DNA of 64,000 nt, taken from assembly GCA_013397865.1 (NCBI GenBank), contig VZTI01005034.1, positions 210,269-274,268 of the forward strand, written 5' to 3'. Shown piece after piece: positions 51,701-63,212 of the stretch; position 1 is the first letter of the stretch; each line of letters opens with the position of its first letter. The position numbers and the translations under genes are program-made. This DNA comes from Struthidea cinerea. Lineage: Eukaryota > Chordata > Aves > Passeriformes > Corcoracidae. Under the pieces are notes generated by a model that saw only the letters and a program-made list of their open reading frames with translations, was not told the DNA's origin and ran no database searches.

Positions 51701-54700
51701 AGGGAAGGCTGCAAGCAGCTTTTGCTGTTCTGTAAGTCCTGTTTGTTGCATTCAGAACTATTCACATTGACAAAGATATTCATGTTTTGTGCTGTTTTAA
51801 GGGTAAAGAAAAGACTTGAATCACTAAAGCTTCAAAGTAACAAATGAAGTTTTGTTTAATTTTTCCCTTAGAAAATATTTCAGTGTAAAAATCTTACAAA
51901 TGTTGGTGATGAAAAGGCAATTCCATGATTTCTAAATGAATATTGTAAGAGTTTAGGGCTGAACATACTTGGAAATGCCTGTACCAAAGTCCTATAGAGA
52001 CAACTGAAGCAATTCTTCTAGAAGTGGACTAACTGCCCAAACTCTTGCTTCAGAATTTTTAACTAAATTCAGTTCTACTTTCAGTAGCTTTGATACAGCA
52101 ATTTTTAAAAAGGAAGCGGGTTTTTTCTCAGCAGCGTAGTTGGATGCCCATGCCATAATTCTGCAGAGTCATTTAACACAGGCAGAAGGAAAATGTTATA
52201 AGTGATCTTTAAGAACCAATGAAGGACTTTATTGTTTTCATTAACATTTGCATCGTTGTCAAGAACATAGTTTTGTATTTTATTTCTCAGAACTGTTTTT
52301 AGATTGTTGCGTTAATTTCTTGGAAAAAAATAACGGCATAAGAAGTAATGGGATTATGTATATTATGGAAAATAGAAATTCCTAATTCATAATCTATCTC
52401 AGCTCTATTTTTACTCAAAAATGACTATTAAAATGTTGTCTGCTATTGAACTTTTTCCCTCAGAAATTTAGAAGGTTAATTATTGTGCAAAATACTGTAC
52501 AAGTAACTGAAAAACAGACTCAAATCCTGAATAGTTCAACAGCCAGTCAAACTAAAATGGACATATACCACAAAAAACCAAAAAATAAGTCAGAGTTATG
52601 CTCCAGATTTCAAATCGTCACCACACACAAAGGCCCACACAGAAATGAGAACTGTTCTGCAAAAGGCTCTGTAGACAAACACCTTCAGAAGCTGTCTTTA
52701 TCTTGATATAAATTACCTGCTTATCTACGTGATAAGTGCTGTGAACAAGTTCATATTTTAATCGCAGAGATATGAAACAGAAGTGTAGGAAGGCAGACAG
52801 ATATTTTAATTTAATGGAGGAAAAATAGAATTATTAGCCAGGAACTCCAGGGTACCTTCTAACCTAGATCTAGGTCCTGACAGCAGCCAGAGGTAACTGT
52901 AGGGGCAAGAAAGTAAAGAGAATACCAATTCTTCCTACATTTTTTATTGGCATGGAATTATATTCCCATTTCCCTGCAGCCTCTGTGGGTCCCTCTGAAC
53001 TACTGGGTTTTGGGTTCCAGCACAGAAAGGGACATGGGATATTTCAGTACCAAGCAAGACTCCAAAGCCTGTCCTCTTTGCACTCATTTGCTTCGTGGGG
53101 TTCCCCTAGGAGAGCCAACATGTGTTTAAATGAAACCACATGGTGGCTTTTTTCTGCTGTATCTTGTAAAATTCAGTGACATGGAATGGAGGAATTAGTT
53201 AAAAATGACTTGTGGTTTCGTCATTTTCCGAGCTCCATGATGCTTCCTGCTTTGATTTTCAGAGGCCACATGTAGCATTAGAGAACAAACCAAATTTCTC
53301 AGTGTTTAACCCTTTCTTTTACATACCAGCAGACACTTTTTCTCTGTAAAAACATTCCCCTATTAATGGCAATCTATTGAAGGTGTTTACCTACAGAAAA
53401 TATGCCACTATCCCACCTTTTTTATACAGAAAGCCATGGCTGATTATGTGCCTCAGGAATATGTCAATGACTGAAAATGTACACAACTGAGAGATTCAGC
53501 ACAGCCAGCGTTTAAACTACTTCCTTTTTTTTCTTTTTTTTAATGGCAAAGGATCAATAAAAAGCTGCATCTTGGGGATTGAACACCTTTTTTTTTTGTT
53601 TGTTTCAGGGAAATAACCTCACTGGTTATTATGTCTCAACATTAATGATGCTCCTATGACAGTGAAAGTTCACAAATGGATAAATGGTTAAGGCAGCAAA
53701 AGAGGCAATGAGCAATAAATAGTGAAAGAACAAAGAAATAACCAGAGTTTTTACAGAAAACTGGTTAATTTTGGTTGGTTGGGAGAGCTGGGCTCCAACC
53801 ATTCCTTGATAAAGTGAATATTTAATGGATTAAAATTTTGTATTGCAGAATTTGTAGTGACAAGACATTTCTAGAGCTTAAGATGCCACTGGTAATTATA
53901 CAGAGATTAATTCTGATGAGTGTGTTTTGGAGGTGCCAGAATACCAAATATAGAAGTAACATTTTTCCTCTTCGCTGAAAGGAAAGGGAATATTTGTATG
54001 CACCTCAAACAAGTAAAATACGAAGATGAGTAATGATGGGGTTTTTTTCCCGGACAAAAGTACTTGTTTTAAAATGAAATTTTAAGAGTCAGGGTCTGTG
54101 TTTACAGAAATAAGGGAATGAAGTGGGGAAGGAGAGGTCCATCATCATCTCAAACAGAAAAACAGAGAAACAAAATATTTCCTTGTACTCTTCTTGTGGA
54201 ACCTGCCTTTAGTTCAGTGGCTTTCAAGTTTTAAAACTTGCAGATCCCTAATAATTTTTCAGTGAAAAAAGGCACTTCTGTGTACTGAGTCCTTTAAAAT
54301 ATGGTTGCTTTTCCAAGTCACTTGCTGCTAGGCTAAGTCCACATGTCCCTAAAGCTAAATATCTGATTTTAAAGTGTATATTTCTTAAGTCTGGAATGCT
54401 CAAGCCAGTATTAATTATTCTAGGCACTTGCAACAGAAACTTCTGGACATTTACTGGTATAAAAATCAGGGTGAGGGGGAAGGGAGCGAGGCTATAACAA
54501 CCCTGGTTACAGCCAGCTATGTGTAATAAAGTCTTTAATTAAGTAGTGCAAGTGAACTCTGTGAGCTCTTTTGGGATGGGAAGGTGGAGAGAGTGGGATT
54601 ACAGCCCACAGCACTAAATCAACACACACAATTACAGGCACATATGGTGCAAGTGGAATTCAGTAGAAGTTTGAGACATCTGAGGCCAAACCAGCCCCAT

Positions 54701-57010
54701 TGCTATAAAGTTATCCCGTTAAAGGATAGCAGCAAAGGTCATGGCAGCTTGTGCCAAATATAAAAATGAGAACTAGGGGCTGGAATTCAGTGTTCAGATG
54801 TTACCGAGCTTTAAACCTGTTTTATGTCTGCTTTGGGCCCTCTCTTTGCCCGGACACTGCACACCAAACCTGTCCTGACCACATCAGGTACAGCACAGCC
54901 TCATTTTTTCACAGCCGTGAAAACAGCACTGCAGCTGTGTGCCTTTGCTATGTGGGGTGTTGGAACAGACCGTGTTTGTAAGAATTAATTGGTGGGTATT
55001 AATATATTCACAGCTTCCCTATTACCATTCTAATTGCAAATCAATTAGAATTCTTATCTCCCACACGTAGTAACAAAATACAAGCCCCTCATTTCAACAA
55101 GGCAGAGTAAAGTGAGACAGAATCAAGAAACAGGACACAGTTCCCAGCTGTGCACAGCAGAAAGTTCTATGTGCAATGAACAGTGGCTACTAGGGCAGAA
55201 TGAAAAACCCCAGAATATTTACTTTATCAAAGTCATCTTAAAGCCTGAGTTTAAAAAAGGATTTTATACTTAAAATAAAATTAAAAAAAAAAAAATACAC
55301 TCTACCCAAGACAGAACACCTTGTCTTTGTCTAAAAGAGATCACTACATCCTTAACTCATAAACTCAGCCCAGAAGATCAATGGGGTCTTAAAAGGAGGC
55401 TAACCAAACGTTTTCTCAAAATCATCTACTTTAAGCAGGGTAAGACTTCCCACAGCCTAAGGGCAATGGAGGTAGGAAGAGAATTGGCATCAATTTCCAA
55501 CTTGCAGAAGCAAGCTTTTGACTTTCAAACACACTTTCTTCACCGAGAAAATGATATAACTCTGGTTTCTTTTATTCATTATTATCTTCTGCTAGAAACA
55601 CTTTTTTTTTCCTATAGAACTTAAATTTCTCTGCCATATCTGACTCATGAATAAATTCATAAAGACGACTTTTTATTAGCAAATTCCCTTTTAGAACAAG
55701 TGGTATTAAAATCACTCGTACACCTGGGAAAACTGAGGAAATGATTATAATGCAACCTTTACATATGGTATTGGGGCTACATTTGCTGCAAGATGACAGA
55801 TTAGTACTTATGGACTTTGCATACTGGTAACCACTTAATATCTGCTGGTATCATCATCATGGCAGACAAACAATATTTCTGCTGGGACCAGCAGTGCAAC
55901 ATGGCATTTATTGACTGTAGAACACAATACACGTATCCAAGTACATAGATGAAAATAGAGTTTTGAATCAGTGCTGTACCTGAAACCATTTATTCTTTTG
56001 ATCAAGGAGTCTGCTAAGAGAAACATTATTGATCGTGGGTTCAGTGCAGCACTGCTGTGTAACTATTTTATGAATATGTGGTCTGGTAGTGCAGGTGATC
56101 TTGTTTCCGTGCTGCTGTTAGGGGAACGTGCTTCCAGGGTTTCCCTGGTTTTTTCAGAGTGGTAGCTCAGGGATGGAAAGGATCTCTAGATTAATTAAAA
56201 GCTGTCTCAGAGGTGAGGGGGAGATGAGGCCGTGGAAAGGGGATGGGTTAAACCTCCTGGGCTCTCCAGGTGGATGCAGGTAGCAGTTTTTGCAGAGGCA
56301 GTCTGACCAAGAAGGCAAACCACAGGGACAAGAGACAACAAGAAATTAAAAAGAAGTGGCAAACCAGAGGGGGAATTAACCTGGCGTGGCTAGAAACCAT
56401 TCCTTGGTTGGAATTGTATCCGCTTCTTCGTGGTTCCCTTCTACATCCATGTTTTACTTCATGGAGGTAATTTAGCAGTTAGTTATCATAAATATTGTTT
56501 CTAGGGCTAGGGGCTGACTTAGGGCTGCTAAGGCAGCTGTGATAAATCACATGTGCTTGGTGGGAACAGAGTGTGAGTCAGCTGAGGGGTGATGGATGCT
56601 GGGGGTTATTTATTCCAGAGGATGCCAGGGTGAGCTGGAAGTGCAGTTGTCCCTGTGGTGGCTGCAACAAATCATCTGATTTATAAATTTTGTATTTTAA
56701 GTCCAGTGATCTTGAAAAGTCAATGTGTTTTGTACTCCTCCCGTTTTTCTCTCCTCTTGTTTAAAAAAGAAATGGCCAAATGTCAATGTATTTAGCAAGC
56801 AGGTAGTAAAACACTACCACAAGTGGGCATCTAATAACTAAATTAAAAGTCAAATAAGTACCTAGCAGTTCTAGCACCCAGATGCCTGAAAATGTTCTCT
56901 TTCTAACATTAATATGAAGAACACCTTGAATGTGGATAAATTTTATCACTCAAATGAATTTCTGCATCTAATAAAAGATAGTTTAGTTCTCAGAACTTCT
57001 GTTTCCCTCA
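48745..57010. other. Long unique stretch, no gene recognised
   Basis: I find no repeat family, RNA gene or coding exon. A run of 13 A lies at 55283-55295. A GC-richer block at about 51000-51200 with CCCTGCCCTGCCCTG may be regulatory but shows no specific signal. All frames are under 90 codons. Confidence 0.55.
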
Positions 57011-57084
57011 CAAAATAAGAAAAAATAGAGAAAAAAATAAAATAGGAAAAAAGAGAGGGAAAAAAAAAGAAAAAAAGAGAAAAA
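57011..57084. repeat. Polypurine A/G tract
   Basis: The tract is almost pure A and G on the plus strand over more than 70 bases (AAAATAAG, AGAGAAAAAAAT, GGAAAAAAGAGAGGG words). A few T interruptions lie in the first half. Confidence 0.8.
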
Positions 57085-60000
57085 TTCTTGCTTATTTCAG
57101 GCAGTCAGAGTAACTCCAGCATCCCCCAGTGTCTGAGTCACACTTTACCCCAGGTTCAGCAGGGTAAAATCATAATCTGATTCAATCCTGCACATAGCTA
57201 GCTGGAGATTGGTGGGATTTTTGAAAGAGGGGCTAATGCAAGGAGATAAGTTACACATGTCCAATGTGGGATAGCAAGTTGCTGCTGATTAGTGATCTTC
57301 TGTAATGGTAATGCAGCCCAGTCTTCAGGGGATTGCAATTGATCTCTTTTGAAGATACACAATGTGCCCCTCCATTGACCCAGTCTCTGAGGCTGCTCAG
57401 CACACTGGCAGTGGAGGATGAGAACAACTTTGAAAAGCAGTGTTAAAAATTTAGTTTAAATTAAAGCAAAGTTAAGGTAGCAGAGTTTTGTTTATTTGCT
57501 TGCTTTTAGAAGTGTTGCATTGCTGTGTCAACGCTACTGCAACTGGTTATGGTTAAGGGCAATTTTAAATCCTAAATAGCTGGGCTGTTTACACCCTGAT
57601 GATTATAGCAACCACAAATTTTGACACTGACTGCTTGCTCAGTTGCATCAGTTGAAAGAATCCTTTCCATGAAATCAGAGAAATCTGCAAAATCAAACTG
57701 AGCTGTGCCATTCCTCACAGAAGTTTGTTTGAACTTAGCTGAAAAGTTTCACTGATGGAGTCTCTGCTGACTTCCAGACATTTATTTCCACTGCTTGCTT
57801 AAACAAAGAGATTTCTACATCAGAAATGGTGAACTCAGTGGTCATAGATGCTCAGGGAGTAAGAGGCAGAAGGACACTTGGTTATATTTACAGAGGACAT
57901 CTGTGCTGAAGTTGAACTTGGCTGCAGAGGGAAGCAGCACATTCTCAGTGTCATGGGAAGAGGAATGCTTTGTTCTCTGTCCTGTGCCCCTCATGGAGTG
58001 TCTCAGCTCAAACCAAACAACACTGAGTGAATTAAACAAGTTCATGCTCTCCTCCTACTCCAAGACAGCCCCAGACAAAAGCAGTGGGAAAGAATCATCC
58101 TTAGGGTTCACCTGTAATATTCTCACAAATAAATGGTGATCAGTGGCTAATTTACAGTCCTGTGTAGCCTCCCCAATTTCCGAGCCTCTCCAAAAGAGCT
58201 CCTGTTATTAAGGCATCAAGCCTTAAGCTTCATAATCACAACCTCTGCACAGCAGCTAGATGTCAATAAAATGTCCAGAAACCTTGTTATAATGTGACAT
58301 GGCATTTACTAAACTGGATTAGAAAAGCAAAGCCTTCTAGCTCCTTACAAGTTTTCCACTGTCAGGTCCCAATTCAGACATTTGCTTATGAACTATAAAC
58401 CACTCCTATTTTACACAGCACTTAATTTTTCCTCCTGAGTGAGAGTGAACTCCTGACACATTTGAAACAGGGAGATTTTAAGAAAAAAAATTTGGATCCA
58501 AGAGGCTGCAGAGCTCACAGGGCACCAACTACTTGTCTGTTTTGCTTACTCCTGACTAAAATCCTTTCAACCAAGCTACCTAAGCTCTGTACTCTCACCA
58601 TCCTTGGCTAGCTCAGGCACACAGAAATTCACCAAAGACAGGTTTTGCCTGATCTTTCTTAGCACATCATAACATCATAGCAGAAGCCTGTTTTCTTAGG
58701 GATTTTGGTGCAGTTTGTCCAGTTGCAACTCCAAATATCTGCACCTCTATAGGTGCTGCTGCTCTGTAAAGCTTTGTGTGTTCTGTTGTGAGTGAAGGTG
58801 GTCAAACCCAGCACAAATCTGCGTGCAGGGATGCAGTTTGCCAAGCACAATTCCAGCACTGAAGGGTTCTGTGCTGACAGCTGCTGTGCAGCCAACCCAC
58901 CTGTCAAGACACAGGGAGAAATGACTTAAAATAAAGAACCCCTGGTGTAAATCAAATATTAATGAAAGGAGGCCTTTAATCACCTGCCCGCAGCTCCATG
59001 AGGCACTGCGAGAGTTGATTTCCGACTTATTTACTCAGTTCCTTGCACCTTTTCCCCCTTCTTTAATTTGCTGGGAAATGCTAAATGGAGAGATGGGAGC
59101 CTGTGGGCTAAAGATGAGGTGGTGTTGTAAGCAGTGCTGATTCTGATACTCTTCCTCTCTGCTTTTCTCCTTAAATGAGACCTTCCCCCACACACACACA
59201 CACACACTTTGCACAATGAATAGGGCACTCATGGCACTATCTGCATATTTTTTAACACCAACATATATTTACTCAGTGTTCTTCCAGCTGTATGTTTTAG
59301 ACCACCTGATCGGTCTTGACCCCTCTCTGTCTCTTTTTATCTTAGGAGGTTTGACCACGGGTGCAGGTACAAGGACTTCACAGCTTAAAGCTCCTTTCAT
59401 CAGGTGGTTTATGTTTGTCTGCTTGCTCAGCTCTGGTTAGGGGCACCTGGGGGAGGCAGTTTGGAAGAAATTGAATACATTAGGGCAGAGAGGCATGTCT
59501 TTCCACTCAGTTTTAAGGCCTGACTACTAGCCAGACACACTATTTTGGCGGGGGAAGGTTGCATTTTTGGATTGTTTGGCGCTTTTTTTCTGGATTCAAA
59601 AGGGTTCAATGCCAAAAAGGAAAGAGAGAATGGAATGAAAACAGCCATGTGGGGGGCTGTGAAAAATAACATTGCTGCAAAGCTGGGATAATAAACAGTG
59701 ACCCATGATGATCATTACTGAGCAGCTACAAAAGCACTGGGAAAAAGGGAAACATCATTCAGCTGCAATAGAGTCTTGAAGTGACTGGTCCTACGGCAGC
59801 TGAACATCCGCTCAGATGGCTGGGAAATCAGCAGGGCTTGAGGGAGCCCAGACATTTTGCTATTAAAAACCTTGATGTCCTCTCAGCGCTGATGGCAGGA
59901 ACACGTCTGAAGGTGCAGAGCATCTGTTCAGGTCCCGTTCCTGAAGCTGGCTGCAGTCTCAGCACGGAGAACATTTAACTGTTTCCCCCTTGCACTTCCT

Positions 60001-60439
60001 GCCCGCTACAGGATGCTGTCTCCCACAGCAATAAAGGAAATGATAGCCTCCCATATACGTTCAAGTAATAATAAAATAAGAAGTAGGTAATAATAACCAG
60101 AGCCATATGAAATATGCACTCCATGAACCAAAATTAAACTGGAGAAATGGCTAAGCAGGAAAGGTCAGGGCTCATAAACTGAACATAATCTCCTGTGCTT
60201 TACGCCTCCCTCCCCAAAAGCAAATTAAATTTTAATGATTTTTGGAAGCTCTGACTGCTAAATACCATTTCCAGCCTTCTGTATGAATGACAGCATAGCC
60301 CTAAGGCCAGAGAAAGTGGCCAAGACCATGTGCGTTTACACACAGTGTGTTGGATTATTCCCTAAAGTATGGAGCACACATCCTGGTGGGATGATGCAAG
60401 CAGTTAGGACTGAAAGCTCTGCTCAGAGCTCAGGACAGC
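57085..60439. other. Unique sequence, no gene recognised
   Basis: The 114-codon frame at 57795-58139 has no domain and overlaps a minus-strand frame. A CA dinucleotide repeat (nine units) lies at 59189-59207. Two E2F-like words are 31 bp apart (TTTGGCGG at 59544, TTTGGCGC at 59575). No mobile element recognised. Confidence 0.55.
59189..59207. repeat. CA microsatellite, nine units
   Basis: An uninterrupted (CA)9 plus one C follows a run of C. Confidence 0.9.
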
Positions 60440-60754
60440 AAGGTGATGGAGAGGGGACCTCTTCAATGTCCATGAGGATCAGAAGGGAGGGTGTCAGGAG
60501 GATGGAGCCAAGCAAGGGCAAGAGGAAAAGGTAGAAACTGATGCCCCAAAAGTTCCACCTGAATATGAGGAAGAATTTCCAGTGCAGTGACGGAGCACTG
60601 GGACAGGTTGCCCCAAGAGGTGATGATTCTCCCTCTGGAGATATTCCAGAACTTTCTGGACATAATCCTGTGCCCTGTGCTCTGGGATGGCCCTGCTTGA
60701 GCAGATGTCCCACTGTGGTCCCTCCCAACTTGACTCATTCTGGGATTCAGTGAT
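60440..60754 (+). mobile_element. CR1 LINE 3' end
   Basis: CR1 3' words follow in order. AATGTCCATGAGGATCAGAAGG comes first in two parts, then CAAGAGGAAAAGGTAGAAACTG, AATATGAGGAAGAATTTCC, AGCACTGGGACAGGTTGCCC, GAGATATTCCAGAAC, CATAATCCTGTGC, and CTTGAGCAGATG near the end. The copy closes with CTCATTCTGGGATTCAGTGATC, a decayed version of the octamer tail. Several overlapping frames of 70-113 codons on both strands are shadows of this repeat. It is 5' truncated, and the left limit is approximate. Confidence 0.92.
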
Positions 60755-62599
60755 CTCCACTGCTCCAATGCTGACAGCGCCATGAAAAATCTCTCCTGGA
60801 GCAGAAGACAGGCTCATACACATACCTGTGTTCACTTCACATAAAATTAAACATCCACACTGACGCTAATATGTTGGGAGATAAGGCTTAAGTTATTCAG
60901 CAAAGGTAATTTATTGATAAATCTCAAATACTGCAAATCTTTGCTTCAGAACACAGGTATGCTTTCTTTTTTCTTTTTACTTATTTTTCTCACTACTACT
61001 CTATTGATATGAGTATTTCATACTCTGAACTTTATTCAGTATCCATAAATCAGGATGATAGAAGAAAATGAAAGCCTAAAATAGTTTGTAAGCTACTAAT
61101 TCAGCTTCAGATGAAGTTTTTTAGTCTTTGAGTAGCCATCAAGAAATTACAGGTATTAAGCTGGGAAGTAAAACAGCAGAAAATTAATGTGGACCCTAGC
61201 AAGAAAATGTTTAGGAGTCTAATGCGGCTGGGATAAAGAAAAGGGGCTTAATTTGAAATACAGTAGGGGCTGTACCTAAGACAAGGCACAGGTAACTCCT
61301 TACACCAAATATTTCCTCCATGTTCATCCCAACTGCTAAATAGACAACCAAAATTGGCAGCAGATTTTTGTTGGTGGTTACTTGGACTGGTTATTTGGTT
61401 CACATATTTGTTTAAGCCTTGTTTGTTTTCAAATAAAATGAACACAAAATGCAAAGTAATAGTAGTTTTAAAATTATTTTCAGACAGAAAAAATCACACT
61501 AGAAGAGTTAAAGCTTTCTTAAAGATATTCTGCACTGACTCAGATGTATTAAATAAATTTGCATGAAAAAAGGATGGGTTTTTTTCAGTACTATCTAAGC
61601 ATACAAAATCATGCCATTCACGTTAGAGGGCAACACTTCAAAGTACAAACAAACTTCAACTTTCATGATAAACAAATATTATTTCTGCTGCCAAGCTGTA
61701 CATCAGCATTCATTTAAAAATAATCTGCAATGATGAATCTGTCCTGTTTTACAGCAGAAAAATAGAAATTACATTTCACACAGATAGCAGAAAAGTCTGG
61801 ACTAAATCTTGTTCCCAACTCATCCTATTTGGTTTGTTGGACACACTGGGAATTAGAATTAGTGTTTGTACTCTGTGTTGTGTAGAAGTATGGGAAAAGT
61901 GACTGGCAGAACACAAGAAAGGCAGAGGAGATGCATAAATAAAAACCCCAAGCCTTTTCTGATGTGAGACTGTGGTGATGACAATTGCAGAACAAGCCTC
62001 TCTTTTACTAAAATCAGATCATCTCGGGGTCATTATCACACTTGCAAAACCTCTGAGCATCACCGACTTTTCACAGCTTTTGTGCTTGCCCATCTGTCAT
62101 TGCCTCCTTGTCTTCCTCACACGCCAGGGGAATGAATGCCACAGAAAGCAGCCGGGTAATTAACGGGGCTGCTATCTCAGGAGGTGCCCCCTTTTGTGCA
62201 GGGCAGCTCTAATGTATTCTTTAGAGACACACAGGACAGTCAGGAGCATTCCTGCGCTGCCAGGAACGGCAACTCACTGCCTCAGCCCCAGCTGTACATT
62301 TGGTGGCTTGGAGAAACCTTAAACTCAGAAAAATAAATAAAAACAAGAGGATAAGGAGACTCGTGCCATGAAGACAAATGTATTTGGTTGAAGGATTGAT
62401 TGTCATCTAACTTTCCAGCCCACGCACACTGTAATAAACTCACAAATAAATAAGGAGTCCCACAATAAACTCCAGAAGCTGCTTGCTGGTGGGAGGAAAG
62501 CTGATGTCTTTACAAACAATTCCACGGCTGAAGCCATGGGTGTGAACATCTTTGCAATGGGTCTGACTGTCTCCACTGCCTTCGGGCAGCAGGTTTGGT
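60755..62599. other. Unique AT-rich sequence before the retroviral LTR
   Basis: No gene or repeat recognised. Composition becomes more GC-rich from about 62560 on, where the LTR is likely to begin. Confidence 0.5.
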
Positions 62600-62740
62600 A
62601 CAGCGCCCGGACAGTTTGGCTCCTGGAACAGACAGGGGTCTGCACAAGCCTGAACTTCTGAACTTTGGGGGAAAATGCCAGGTTCAGGGGGGAATATGTG
62701 GTAGGTGGATCAGGAAGGCTGCACCTTCCTGGTACCTCAG

Positions 62741-62745
62741 CCAAT
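62741..62745 (+). promoter_or_regulatory. LTR CCAAT box
   Basis: CCAAT in CTCAGCCAATGG, 39 bp ahead of the TATA box, a usual arrangement in gammaretroviral U3 regions. Confidence 0.6.
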
Positions 62746-62784
62746 GGGGGAAGGAAGAGGGCACCATGTGGCCGGGACCTTGGG

Positions 62785-62790
62785 ATAAAA
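62785..62790 (+). promoter_or_regulatory. LTR TATA box
   Basis: ATAAAA in TGGGATAAAAGG. The transcription start would lie about 25-30 bp downstream, near 62815. Confidence 0.6.
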
Positions 62791-62866
62791 GGAGGCTGCG
62801 CCATCCAAAACCTCGAGACAGAAAACCCTGCAGGCTGTGCCCCAGCGGGCTCTCTCCCTTTATTCG

Positions 62867-62872
62867 AATAAA
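62867..62872 (+). promoter_or_regulatory. LTR polyadenylation signal
   Basis: AATAAA in TTCGAATAAAGTTGC lies about 80 bp after the TATA box, consistent with a short R region. A GT-rich stretch (GGTGCTGGTGG) follows. Confidence 0.65.
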
Positions 62873-62938
62873 GTTGCAGGGCTCCTCTGTCTCCTTTTTG
62901 GACACAAACCTCAGGTGCTGGTGGATTTTCCTGACAAC

Positions 62939-62956
62939 TGGGAGCTCGTCCGGGAT
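62939..62956 (+). promoter_or_regulatory. Retroviral primer binding site, tRNA-Pro type
   Basis: The 18 bases TGGGAGCTCGTCCGGGAT start two bases after the CA end of the LTR. They differ by a single base from the well-known tRNA-Pro primer binding site of gammaretroviruses. Position and sequence together make this the best-supported retroviral signal in the window, and they show that internal retroviral sequence follows, so this is not a solo LTR. Confidence 0.88.
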
Positions 62957-63212
62957 CCTTCCACCGTGTGGGCCTGGCATGTGGCAAGAGGAGCTGGAGG
63001 CGCCTCACCCAGTTTTGGTGACCAGCTGCCTTTGGCACTGGCCAGCACCAGGCATTGATTGGGCACCTGAGACTGCCCAGGAGACAGACGAGAGGTGGCC
63101 CAGGGGGGTCTGTGAAGGGGTCCGCAGGGAGAGGTGGACTGGGGGCAGGTCAATGAAGAGTCCATAGGGAAGGACCACTGGATGTGGATGCCCACAGGGG
63201 GCAGTAAGGGAG
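62957..63212 (+). mobile_element. Retroviral untranslated leader (GC-rich)
   Basis: GC-rich sequence without a convincing start codon or gag motif lies between the primer binding site and the tandem repeat. By position it should be the 5' untranslated leader that holds the packaging signal. Open frames here are not retroviral proteins that I can recognise. Confidence 0.5.

Larger units (their letters stand above)
62600..62936 (+). mobile_element. Gammaretrovirus-like (ERV1-type) 5' LTR
   Basis: The segment has the parts of a gammaretroviral LTR in order and at sensible spacing. These are a CCAAT box at 62741-62745, a TATA box (GATAAAAGG) about 40 bp further, the poly(A) signal AATAAA at 62867-62872, and an end in CA at 62936 just before a primer binding site. 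The 3' end is therefore well placed. The 5' end is not: no matching TG start could be fixed because the second LTR and the target duplication lie outside the window. The 211-codon minus-strand frame (62403-63038) and the 190-codon plus-strand frame (62595-63167) cross LTR, binding site and leader without respect for these borders, so they are not genes. Confidence 0.72.

Noticed and set aside
60423..60835. Four overlapping frames of 70-113 codons
   Set aside because: They are shadows of the CR1 3' end, which is noncoding.
62403..63038. Minus-strand open frame of 211 codons, the longest in the window
   Set aside because: It runs across host flank, LTR, primer binding site and leader on the strand opposite to the retrovirus. 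GC-rich sequence explains the lack of stops, and no domain is visible.
62595..63167. Plus-strand open frame of 190 codons
   Set aside because: It crosses the LTR end and the primer binding site, so it cannot be a retroviral gene. No gag motif is present.
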